A DNA stretch of 32,456 nt from Ignavibacteriales bacterium. Lineage in GTDB: Bacteria; Bacteroidota; Ignavibacteria; Ignavibacteriales; Ignavibacteriaceae. This document shows, piece after piece, positions 1-8,731 of this stretch. The notes below the pieces were generated by a model, which saw only the letters and a list, made by a program, of their open reading frames with translations, had not been told where the DNA came from and ran no database searches. Numbering within the stretch: the stretch's first letter is position 1; each line of letters begins with the position of its first letter. The position numbers and the translations under genes are program-made. The DNA lies in NCBI GenBank assembly GCA_016182615.1, contig JACPGF010000304.1, forward strand, positions 1 through 32,456. The letters are read 5' to 3'.

Positions 1-68
1 AAAAAAAAAAAAAAAAGAAACCGCAAAGGTGTGCTGCAAAGAGAAAAATGCATCGTATCAGGTGCTTA

Positions 69-1568
69 TTACTCCGTCGGCCCGGTATATTTCTTACCGT
101 CTGTTGAGATATAACTAAAATATTTCTCAGGGTCTTTGATGAATTTTTTATCGCAGCCCTTGCAGCAGAATCCGATAACCTTTCCTTTATACAATAACAA
201 TGGGCCTTCGTCAGCAACTTCATCACCAAGCACCGGACAGAAAGAATTAAAAACACCAAATTTCTTAAATACAGCGTTATCCTTCGTTATATATTCAGCT
301 GTAGCCGTGGTCTGTGCCACTTGTGGAGCTACGCTGGTACTTGCATCGCTTTTGTGCTCTCCATGTCCGCCCGATTTAAGCCTGCTCTCCGAATCGATGA
401 GATAGTTTCCGTTCAGCACTATTTCTTCACCCGCTGCCAGGCCCGCGGTTACCTGATACATGCTGCCAAACTTTGCACCCACTCGTATATCACGCGGTTC
501 AAATGTGGCCGAATCTCGTTTAACCCAGACAACATTGCGCTTACCGGTAAAAATTATCGCATCGGCATTTATTAGGATTCCGGTTCCCAGATTAACCGAG
601 AGGCTGCTCTCGCCGTACATCCGTGCACGCAATTTACCTGAATTGTTCGGCACGTCAATCCGTACTTTAACAGTGCGTGACTCACTTTCAACAACCGGAG
701 AAATAAATGAGATTTTACCGGTAAACGTTTCTCCCGGCAAAGCTGGGAATGTTACCTGCACAGGCATTTGCGGTTTGAGATACGTTACATCGGCTTCGAA
801 TATGTCGGCAACACTCCACAAATGTGAAATATCGGCCAGTTCATATAGTTCAGTTCCTTCGCTGATATAGCCGCCTTCTACGATGTTCTTTTTTATTACC
901 ACTCCCGAGTATGGAGCCAAATACTTGAACGTGTATGCTGCCTCGCCCGTTTTCTCAACATCGGTTATGTATTGTTCCGGCACGCCATACAACTCCAGCC
1001 GTTTACTGATTGAGTTAAGCAGTTTCTTCGCTTCCGCGCCGGGATTTTTATCGGAGGCACTTTTTGCAACAAGATATTCCGAAGCAGTCCTGTACACATC
1101 CGGGCTGTAGGCAGTAAATAGTACATCGCCTTTGCGGACTACCACACCAGTTTGCGCAACCGATAGCTGCTCTATTCGTCCGCCGAATTTTGCTGATACA
1201 ATCTTCCTGTTCTGTTCGGGAATTTCAAGAGTGCTGTAAGCTTTTATCTCTTTAACAAGCGGGCTTACTGTAACCGCTTCTGTTTTAACACCGGCGAGCA
1301 ACGCACGCTCACCGCTAAGGTTTACTGCACCATCCAGTGATTTAACATCAGCAGATTGCAGAACTAAGTCCATGTGGCAGATGGGGCAAACACCCTGCTT
1401 ATCGGATGTTACTTGCGGGTGCATGGGGCAATAGTACATTGTGCTATGAGCGATTTGCTCTTTGGGATTTTCTTTTTTTCCGGTACATCCGTTAAATACT
1501 ATTCCAATTACTATTGTAAAAAACAAGATGGGCATCAATATTTTTAGGTTAAGATTATTTGTTTTCAT
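69..1568 (-). CDS. CusB-like efflux RND transporter periplasmic adaptor with N-terminal heavy-metal-binding motif and C-terminal YHS/TRASH-like domain
   Basis: ORF 499 aa; lipoprotein-like N-terminus (VFNGC); 'YYCPMHPQVTSDKQGVCPICHMDL' heavy-metal binding domain; membrane-fusion-protein core; C-terminal 'FCPVLGDEV...GKVIGFCCKGCDKKFIKDPEKY'. Adjacent to CusC- and CusA-like genes. Confidence 0.9.
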   Translation of the reverse strand: MKTNNLNLKILMPILFFTIVIGIVFNGCTGKKENPKEQIAHSTMYYCPMHPQVTSDKQGVCPICHMDLVLQSADVKSLDGAVNLSGERALLAGVKTEAVTVSPLVKEIKAYSTLEIPEQNRKIVSAKFGGRIEQLSVAQTGVVVRKGDVLFTAYSPDVYRTASEYLVAKSASDKNPGAEAKKLLNSISKRLELYGVPEQYITDVEKTGEAAYTFKYLAPYSGVVIKKNIVEGGYISEGTELYELADISHLWSVADIFEADVTYLKPQMPVQVTFPALPGETFTGKISFISPVVESESRTVKVRIDVPNNSGKLRARMYGESSLSVNLGTGILINADAIIFTGKRNVVWVKRDSATFEPRDIRVGAKFGSMYQVTAGLAAGEEIVLNGNYLIDSESRLKSGGHGEHKSDASTSVAPQVAQTTATAEYITKDNAVFKKFGVFNSFCPVLGDEVADEGPLLLYKGKVIGFCCKGCDKKFIKDPEKYFSYISTDGKKYTGPTE

Positions 1569-1570
1569 TG

Positions 1571-2869
1571 CTATTTCCTGTCAAATTCAGTTATTGTTTC
1601 ACTTGCAGTAATCATGCGGATTTCAGCAGCGTTCATGTGCATATCCGTAACTGCCATGTAATAGTTCATTTCTTCCATCGTGCGCATTTTAAGGTACTCG
1701 TAATACTGCGGCATACTTAAGCTGCCCGCGGCAAATGCCGATGTAGCAGCCTCTTCCGCTTGATGCAGTAATGGGATAGTGACCGTCTTTAATCCATGTG
1801 CTTTTTCTTTGTTTGCACGGTAAGCGCCAAGAAGTTTTTGTAATGTTGTGTTCATAACACGCTCCATGTCCAAACGCTCAAACTGGAATTGTTTTGCTTC
1901 CGCCAGCAGCGCTTCGGATTTCTTTTCGATACCACCTTTAGACCAGGGCATAAAGGGTAATGTTACCGAGGCCATTAAACTGTACATGTATTCCGTCTTC
2001 GGCATTCCTGTCAGCATCGCCATTGATTGCCCCGTTGTAACTATCATGCCTTGCGGCATGCGCATAAACATTGCTTGCACCATCAGGTCGGGAATCAGTT
2101 CACGGTTGTTTGCATCATGCTCGGCAAGTTTCATGTTCTCCATCGCCTGCATCTTCAGCAACTCGGGGTTTACTTGCGGGAACTCTTGAATACTATTTTG
2201 AACAGGTATCGCATCTTCACCTTCGTGTACCACAACTGTTGCAAATGAAATATCTCCACTATAACCTGTCGCGCTTTTTAACGCGAGTACCGCGCCATCG
2301 TATTCATGTTCAAGTGCCTGAAGGGCTTGCCGCGAAGAGGATAGCAGTCCTTCAGCCATATAAATATCAGCCAACAAGCCGCCGGATGAGTACCGTGAGC
2401 GGAGCGACTCCAGACTGCGCTCCATTATTTGCAGCAGCTCTTTCTGCACTTGCATTTTCTTTGCAATACCCCATGCTGCATAATACTGCATAGTTACAGA
2501 TGCGTTTAACTTTCTCAGTTCCGCCTTGTATTCATAGAGTACCGCGTGAACACCCTTCTTTTCAGCCGCTGCCATTGCCTGTAGTTTGCCGCCAACCGGA
2601 AACATTTGCGATATGGCTATTGAGTTGGAGATTGATTTATCAACAATATTAATTTCATTTACCGGAATCTGGGAAAATTCAACCGATATGGTTGGTGGAG
2701 GCAGATATTCCATTCCCGAGGCCCGGTGAAGCATTGCATCACGCTTGTGCAGCAATGATTGCAGCCGCTGACTGTTTTGTCCGGCAACTGTTAATAATGA
2801 ATCAAGTGATTGTGCCTGTATAGTGCAGGCTAGTGCAAGCACATGCAGAATATAATATTTAAGCTTCAT
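1571..2869 (-). CDS. TolC/CusC-family outer membrane efflux protein
   Basis: ORF 432 aa with signal peptide, coiled-coil outer membrane efflux protein character; lies between the adaptor and RND pump genes; overlaps the pump ORF by 11 nt. Confidence 0.85.
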   Translation of the reverse strand: MKLKYYILHVLALACTIQAQSLDSLLTVAGQNSQRLQSLLHKRDAMLHRASGMEYLPPPTISVEFSQIPVNEINIVDKSISNSIAISQMFPVGGKLQAMAAAEKKGVHAVLYEYKAELRKLNASVTMQYYAAWGIAKKMQVQKELLQIMERSLESLRSRYSSGGLLADIYMAEGLLSSSRQALQALEHEYDGAVLALKSATGYSGDISFATVVVHEGEDAIPVQNSIQEFPQVNPELLKMQAMENMKLAEHDANNRELIPDLMVQAMFMRMPQGMIVTTGQSMAMLTGMPKTEYMYSLMASVTLPFMPWSKGGIEKKSEALLAEAKQFQFERLDMERVMNTTLQKLLGAYRANKEKAHGLKTVTIPLLHQAEEAATSAFAAGSLSMPQYYEYLKMRTMEEMNYYMAVTDMHMNAAEIRMITASETITEFDRK

Positions 2870-5800
2870 CGCTTTCCTCCTTCATCCATGCAGCCATCTT
2901 GGAAATGTGCAGCTGCCCCTTTTTCAGGGCGTGTTCTTTCATCATCACAAACAGTACAGGGGTTACAACAAGCACATGTACCGCGCTTGTCAGTAATCCT
3001 CCGACCATTGGTGCGGTGAGCGGTTTCATCACATCAGCACCAACACCCGTTGACCACATCACGGGCAGTAAACCAAGCATACTGGTAAACACGGTCATCA
3101 GTTTAGGCCTTAATCGCAGCACGGAGCCTTCAACCGCAGCTTCATAAATGTCAGTTGAATTAATTGCTCCCCTCCTGCCAGCCTGTACATCCCGCAGCCG
3201 CTTATCAAGCGCCTCGTGCAGATAAACAACCATAACCACGCCTGTTTCCACCGCTACGCCATACAAAGCAATAAACCCCACCCAGACTGCAACAGAAAAG
3301 TTGTAGCCCAATGCATAGATGGCATACACCCCGCCAATCAGTGCAAACGGAACGGATAACATCACCACGAGAGATTCCATGTAATCTTTCAGTGTAAAAT
3401 ACAGCAGGACAAAAATGATGATAAACACGATTGGCAAAATTATCATAATGCGGTTCTGTGCGCGTATTTTGCTTTCATACTGCCCGCTCCAACCAATCGT
3501 GTAACCCGTCGGCAAATGAAGTTGTGATTCAATTACCTTCATCGCATCCTCCATTACCGAGCCCATGTCCCTGCCTCGAGCATTCATGTAAATCACCGAG
3601 CGCAGCATGCCATTCTCGCTGCTTAACATGGAAGGCCCCTGATTGACATTTATATCGGCAAAGTAACTCAATGGCACATACCTCAAGTTTCCATCCTCCG
3701 TTGGTGCATCAAGCAATGATGTACCGCTGCCGGAAGATACTGCGCCGCCAGTTGAGCTGACCGCGGCAGGGGCACCCATAGCCATTCCACCACCTAATGG
3801 CATCCCGCCATTTGCTGGTTGAATGCCCGCACTTTGCACGCTTGTTGCTGCCCCCGTTTTGTAAATGGGGACAATCAGATTCTTCAACTCATTTACACCC
3901 TCCCTGAAATCCCGCGCATACCGCATCCGTATTGGGAAACGCATCCGACCTTCAAGCACAGAACCGATGTTCTGCCCGCCGATTGCAGTCTCAATAATAT
4001 CCTGCACATCTTTTACCGAAACCCCATAGCGGGCGGCATTTTGTTTATTCAGGATAATATCAAGATAATAGCCGCTCTGCTCGCGGTCCGCAACAACATC
4101 TGCCGCCCCGTCAACTTTTTTCAGCAGGGCTTCTGCTTTCAGTGCATAGTATTCAAGCGTGTCGGAGTTAGGGCCGAAAATCTTTAAGCCGAGTTCCGTA
4201 CGCACACCTGTAGCAAGCATGTTTATCCGGTTGATAATCGGCTGTGTCCAGCCATTCCTTACACCGGGTATTTGCAGGCGCATATCAAGCTCCTGTATAA
4301 TATCCTTTTTGGTTATACCCTTGCGCCATTGTTCTTTTGGTTTAAGCAAGATGATTGTCTCTATCATGCTTAAGGGGGCGTTGTCAGTGGCTGTTTCCGC
4401 TCTGCCTGCTTTTCCAAGCACCGCTTCCACTTCCGGCACCGAGGCTATAATTTTATCCTGCTGTGCAAGTATTTTGTTTATCTCGGTTATTGATACATTC
4501 GGCAATGTTACAGGCATGAACAGCAGCGAGCCCTCGTCCAAGGGCGGCATAAACTCCGAGCCGGTATGCATAACCATGGGCACGGTTATCAGCAAGGCAA
4601 GGACATTAATCACAATTGTAGTTTTCCGGTACTTCAGCACCCAGCGAATAACAGGCTCATATATACGATTAAAGAGCCGGGTGATAAAATTTTTGTTTTC
4701 CGGTTTAAAATTGCCGCGCATCAGCATGGTCATAAGCACTGGTATTAATGTTATAACAACAATGGCACTGCCAAGCATCATAAACGTTTTAGTGAAGGCA
4801 AGAGGCTTAAACAACTTACCTTCCTGCCCGGTTAATAAAAACACCGGCAGGAAAGAGACCAGAATTATCAATTCGGAAAAGAATATTGCCCGGCCAACCT
4901 GCTTGGCTGAGTTGACGGATATTGATTTGAATTCTTCATTAGTCAGCTTACCCTTTTTTGCCTGTGCCCGTGCAAGGCTCCGGTAGGCATTTTCAACGAG
5001 CACAATCGAGGAATCGACCACCACCCCGACAGCGAGTATAATGCCGCCCAGACTCATGATGTTCGAGGTAATCCCGAAGGCATACATGAGGATAAAGGCA
5101 AGCAGAACGGAAACCGGCAGCTCTATCAGTATCCTGACGATACTCCTCCAATGCAATAAAAAAAGAGCAACAACAAGCGCTACGACCACAGCAGCTTCCA
5201 TCAAAGCCCGCTCAAGCGTACCAATGGCTTGTGTAATAAGGGTGCTTCTATCGTAGAATGGTTTTATACTAACACCTGCAGGCAGGCCTGCCGATATTTG
5301 CTCTATCTGCTTTTTTACCCGTTCTATCACCTGGCGGGCATTCTCCCCGGTTCGCATTACCACAATTCCGCCAACAACTTCACCGTTGCCGTTTTTTTCG
5401 AGTGTGCCCCTGCGAATATCGCCGCCTAACTGAACTTTGGCAATTTGCTTTATATACACGGGAATTCCACCCGCCGCATTTTTCACCAGAATATTCTCGA
5501 TGTCCTCTGTTTTGCTAATATAGCCCTGCCCCCGTACAAAATATTCCGCGTCAGACATTTCAATAAGTTTACCGCCGACTTCGTTATTGTTTTTTTGCAG
5601 TGCGGCGGCCACCTCATTAAGGTGTACACCGTATGCCCGCAATTGCAGCGGGTCAACATCAACCTGATACTGTTTTACTTTACCGCCAATTCCCGCAACT
5701 TCGGCAACCCCCTCTACTGAGGCAAGCTTGTAGCGGATAAACCAGTCCTGCAAACTCCTCAGTTCAGCAGGTGTATATCCATTGCCCTCTACCGTGTACC

Positions 5801-6221
5801 AGAAGACATGCCCCACTCCAGTCCCATCGGGGCCGAGAGAGGGAGTGACCCCGGCGGGTAATTGTACCTGTATCGTGTTGAGTTTTTCGGCTACCCTTGT
5901 GCGGGCAAAGTAGGTTTCGGTGTTATCATCAAAAATAACAAACACGAAAGACATCCCGAACATTGAAGACGCGCGCACAGCTTTCACGTGCGGCAATCCC
6001 TGCAATGCGGTAACCAGTGGGAACGTTACCTGGTCTTCTATTACTTTTGGCGAGCGGCCCATCCATTCGGTATAGACTATCACCTGATTTTCCGAAAGAT
6101 CCGGAATGGCATCAACCGGTAGATTGATAACACTGTAAATGCCAATACCGCTCAGCAATAGATACGCGAGTATTACCAGTACGCGGTTTGACACGCACCA
6201 GTCAATAATTTTTTCTATCAT
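2859..6221 (-). CDS. CusA/CzcA-family heavy metal efflux RND transporter
   Basis: ORF 1120 aa; 'MIEKIIDWCVSNRVLVILAYLLLSGIGIYSVINLPVDAIPDLSENQVIVYTEWMGRSP' is characteristic of CusA/CzcA; multiple TM segments. Confidence 0.95.
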   Translation of the reverse strand: MIEKIIDWCVSNRVLVILAYLLLSGIGIYSVINLPVDAIPDLSENQVIVYTEWMGRSPKVIEDQVTFPLVTALQGLPHVKAVRASSMFGMSFVFVIFDDNTETYFARTRVAEKLNTIQVQLPAGVTPSLGPDGTGVGHVFWYTVEGNGYTPAELRSLQDWFIRYKLASVEGVAEVAGIGGKVKQYQVDVDPLQLRAYGVHLNEVAAALQKNNNEVGGKLIEMSDAEYFVRGQGYISKTEDIENILVKNAAGGIPVYIKQIAKVQLGGDIRRGTLEKNGNGEVVGGIVVMRTGENARQVIERVKKQIEQISAGLPAGVSIKPFYDRSTLITQAIGTLERALMEAAVVVALVVALFLLHWRSIVRILIELPVSVLLAFILMYAFGITSNIMSLGGIILAVGVVVDSSIVLVENAYRSLARAQAKKGKLTNEEFKSISVNSAKQVGRAIFFSELIILVSFLPVFLLTGQEGKLFKPLAFTKTFMMLGSAIVVITLIPVLMTMLMRGNFKPENKNFITRLFNRIYEPVIRWVLKYRKTTIVINVLALLITVPMVMHTGSEFMPPLDEGSLLFMPVTLPNVSITEINKILAQQDKIIASVPEVEAVLGKAGRAETATDNAPLSMIETIILLKPKEQWRKGITKKDIIQELDMRLQIPGVRNGWTQPIINRINMLATGVRTELGLKIFGPNSDTLEYYALKAEALLKKVDGAADVVADREQSGYYLDIILNKQNAARYGVSVKDVQDIIETAIGGQNIGSVLEGRMRFPIRMRYARDFREGVNELKNLIVPIYKTGAATSVQSAGIQPANGGMPLGGGMAMGAPAAVSSTGGAVSSGSGTSLLDAPTEDGNLRYVPLSYFADINVNQGPSMLSSENGMLRSVIYMNARGRDMGSVMEDAMKVIESQLHLPTGYTIGWSGQYESKIRAQNRIMIILPIVFIIIFVLLYFTLKDYMESLVVMLSVPFALIGGVYAIYALGYNFSVAVWVGFIALYGVAVETGVVMVVYLHEALDKRLRDVQAGRRGAINSTDIYEAAVEGSVLRLRPKLMTVFTSMLGLLPVMWSTGVGADVMKPLTAPMVGGLLTSAVHVLVVTPVLFVMMKEHALKKGQLHISKMAAWMKEESDEA

Positions 6222-6278
6222 AGTATTCTCTTATCAATAATAGTTACCGGCAGCAAGTATGCTTAGCCGGATAGTTTA

Positions 6279-6293
6279 CCTGTTTTAAACAGG
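6279..6293. promoter_or_regulatory. Perfect inverted repeat CCTGTTT-T-AAACAGG, candidate operator upstream of the efflux operon
   Basis: 15-nt palindrome about 57 nt upstream of the CusA-like start codon (minus strand). Confidence 0.4.
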
Positions 6294-6411
6294 ATGTATT
6301 ATTTCGGAATCAAAAGGAGGTGTATGCTGCCGTATCAGTTGTCAAACGGGGCGAGACGTGCCCATACTGTTTTCGTGAGCGATTACTCCTTGCACGAGGC
6401 AAAGCGTATTC

Positions 6412-6846
6412 TCAAATAAGCAGAGAGGAGAAAAGAATAGACAGGAGCTGCTTTTGTATTCCGGGCGGGGACTCCTGAATATGCACAGCACATAAACTGC
6501 CAAGAGTTGTAAAATTTTGACTGCTAATTTCCTGCACTAGTAAAGCACTTAACTGTTGTACAGGTTTTTTTGTGGAGATGATGCGCTCTGCATCAATTTT
6601 AAGAGGTGCTGCGATTACGTGTTCTTTGCAGCAGTTATTATCCGCTGTAAAAGCAACCAGGAAATCCTCCAATTCATCTTCACAGCACGAAGATTTTTCA
6701 ACCGGTTTACTTTGCTCTTCACACATAACGCATGATTGATTTGAAAATGCCCCGGCCATGCCGCAATAATGCAGCGCGTACGGTATGCCGGTAAAGTTAA
6801 CAATTACCAGCAAAAGTAAAATCCGGCCGAAGGTGTTTCTAATCAT
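6412..6846 (-). CDS. Small Cys-rich exported protein (HYC_CC-type), possibly metal-associated
   Basis: ORF 144 aa, N-terminal hydrophobic segment, 'ALHYCGMAG...SCVMCEEQ...SSCCEDE...NCCKEH'. Same strand as and upstream of the efflux operon. Confidence 0.6.
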   Translation of the reverse strand: MIRNTFGRILLLLVIVNFTGIPYALHYCGMAGAFSNQSCVMCEEQSKPVEKSSCCEDELEDFLVAFTADNNCCKEHVIAAPLKIDAERIISTKKPVQQLSALLVQEISSQNFTTLGSLCAVHIQESPPGIQKQLLSILFSSLLI

Positions 6847-6892
6847 ATAGTTATTATAACAATATTTTTGCCAATTGTCAAGCGTTGTTTTT

Positions 6893-6920
6893 AATTATGA
6901 ATTTTGAGTTATGAATTATA
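6893..6920. repeat. Heptamer-periodic array AATTATG/AATTTTG/AGTTATG/AATTATA
   Basis: Four consecutive 7-nt units with the same spacing, read directly from sequence. Confidence 0.6.
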
Positions 6921-7142
6921 AGGGTTCCCTTTATTTGCCATTGATTCACGAAAATTTCCGCCTTGCATCATCCTACTTGTTTGATTCCTTTTTTTAGTGG
7001 GGATTAATTGCAAGTACAAAACCTCAGCCACTCTTGTAACTATTAACAAAGCCACAATAAATGCTCATTCAGTTTTAATTAACCATTCAAATAACAGTGC
7101 ATTTAAAAACAATTTCCACCAATAAAATTCTTTTCACTCCTT

Positions 7143-7177
7143 CATTCTACATCTTACATTCTACATTTTACATTATA
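7143..7177. repeat. Heptamer-periodic array CATTCTA/CATCTTA/CATTCTA/CATTTTA/CATTATA
   Basis: Five consecutive 7-nt units with the shape CATNNTA, about 30 nt upstream of the likely TRIC start. Confidence 0.7.
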
Positions 7178-7207
7178 TTGCTTGCCAGAAATTTACTATT
7201 TGGACGC

Positions 7208-7858
7208 ATGAAGACAATACCCGATATAACACAAACCATTGTATTTTTACTGTTAGAGCATGGCGGGGTAGCCGTTGCAGCCGTTTCTGGCGTATTGGTC
7301 GCAAAACGGAAAGGCATGGATGTATTCGGCATTGGCGTTATTGCATTTGTTACCGCGCTTGGCGGCGGCACCTTGCGCGATGTTCTCTTGGGAAGGCATC
7401 CAATATTTTGGTTTACCAATCAGACATATCTCATTGGCGTTTTTGTTGCTACGGCAATTACCTTATTATATATTAAACGGAAAGAGCCTCCAATGAAGGC
7501 TTTACTGATAGCGGATGCATTCGGGCTGGCTTTTTTTACTATCAGCGGTACACAAATAGCCGAGGCTAGGCATCTTCCCTGGGTCATCGTTATTATGATG
7601 GGTGCTATAACCGGGACGGCGGGCGGTGTTGTGCGCGATGTGTTGTGTAATGAAATTCCCCTTATTCTCAGGCGGGATATTTATGCCACAGCTTCTATTA
7701 CAGGCGCCGCGGTTTATCTGCTTATCAGGGAGCTTGGATACAAGGCTTCGTACGCCGGTACTTGGGGCATGGTAACTATTGTTATTTTCAGGATACTTGT
7801 CATTTACCACAATTTACACCTGCCGGGGTTTTATGAAGAAAAGTTGAAAAGTGGTTAA
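7208..7858 (+). CDS. Trimeric intracellular cation channel (TRIC/YicG, UPF0126) family membrane protein
   Basis: Glycine-rich duplicated motif 'GGGTLRDVLLGRHPIFWF' and 'GTAGGVVRDVLCNEIPLILRRDIYATAS' typical of this family; start placed at ATG 7208 (the ORF track extends in frame to 7097). Confidence 0.85.
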   Translation: MKTIPDITQTIVFLLLEHGGVAVAAVSGVLVAKRKGMDVFGIGVIAFVTALGGGTLRDVLLGRHPIFWFTNQTYLIGVFVATAITLLYIKRKEPPMKALLIADAFGLAFFTISGTQIAEARHLPWVIVIMMGAITGTAGGVVRDVLCNEIPLILRRDIYATASITGAAVYLLIRELGYKASYAGTWGMVTIVIFRILVIYHNLHLPGFYEEKLKSG

Positions 7859-7884
7859 GACTGGGTGTTCGGCATTTTGAGCAG

Positions 7885-7990
7885 CTATTGTTTTTGACAA
7901 CTATTAATTGTCGTCCTGGGTGGGAAAAGTACCGTAAACGGCACTCAAGAAAAAAAACTCCTGAATCATGGACAAAATGTCGCACATCCT
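7885..7990. repeat. Dispersed intergenic repeat, copy A
   Basis: Shares ordered blocks ATTGTTT, GAC.AC.AT.AAT.GTCG, AAAAGTACCGTA..GGCACTCAAGAAAAAAA and AATCATGGA.AAA with 31869-31977. Confidence 0.75.
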
Positions 7991-8079
7991 TAAGACAACT
8001 TGCAAGATGACTTTTTTTAATTTATCGTTTTAGAAAAAGAAAATAGAGAGCCCCGGATTTGTTTTCACAAACTTTCAAA

Positions 8080-8601
8080 TTACTGCAGCGGCTTTTTGGT
8101 AAACTTACCGGAGAATTTATAATACGTGTATCCCCACAATACTGACCATCTTGGCCCGATTATCTCGCCGTACTTATCAGTATAACTGCAGGTCACCAGT
8201 TCCATCGATTGATGGGTTAGCGACATTGTAAACTGCTCCTCTGTTGTATTTCCTTTTTCTGTTAGTATCAATTTTCCATCCATCACTTTATACGTCCCGG
8301 TTTGCCCTTTTGTCATTGGGTCAGTATAGTACTGGGGGTTTCTGTCAATATGCCCGGGGAAGCGGATTGTATAGCGACCATTTGCAAATGTGATTTCGGA
8401 TATTTCAGTACTGTATTTTGATATATTATCCGGCGGGGTGTCAGCGCTCAAATATACTTTGAATTCCCTATAGATAAATGACTCAGTCCAGACACCCTCC
8501 AATATTAGTTCTTCCTGCCCCTCGGGTAATTGTTTATCCCTGCATCCAAAATACATCAGGGCATATAAGAAAATCAGTATCCAACTTTTTCCAATATTCA
8601 A
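8080..8601 (-). CDS. Lipoprotein of unknown function (paralogue of the next ORF)
   Basis: 173 aa with lipobox 'LMYFGC'; shared pattern 'EEL.LEG.W.E.F' ... 'F..GR..I.FP' ... 'TDPM...QTG.Y....G.L.L' with 8732-9262. Confidence 0.75.
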   Translation of the reverse strand: MNIGKSWILIFLYALMYFGCRDKQLPEGQEELILEGVWTESFIYREFKVYLSADTPPDNISKYSTEISEITFANGRYTIRFPGHIDRNPQYYTDPMTKGQTGTYKVMDGKLILTEKGNTTEEQFTMSLTHQSMELVTCSYTDKYGEIIGPRWSVLWGYTYYKFSGKFTKKPLQ

Positions 8602-8731
8602 AGTGTTTGTCCTGTTTCAATAAATTAAGTCAATAAAAAATACGATAGCTTTTAAAAAATGCCAGAACCCATATTCGGGCTCTATCCATCACATAGGTGA
8701 AAAGTTCCGACCTGAAAAATCTGGGCATATC

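Noticed and set aside
4159-4986. 275-aa plus-strand ORF antisense to the CusA-like gene
   Set aside because: Shadow ORF of a strongly recognisable RND pump on the opposite strand; no independent protein-family features. The same applies to most other short antisense ORFs in the track.
7800-7985. Minus-strand ORF sharing 'FFLEC' with the minus-strand ORF at 31790-31975, possible small protein family
   Set aside because: Similarity follows from the underlying nucleotide repeat; the reading frames diverge because of 1-nt indels between the copies, so a DNA/RNA-level repeat is the better explanation.
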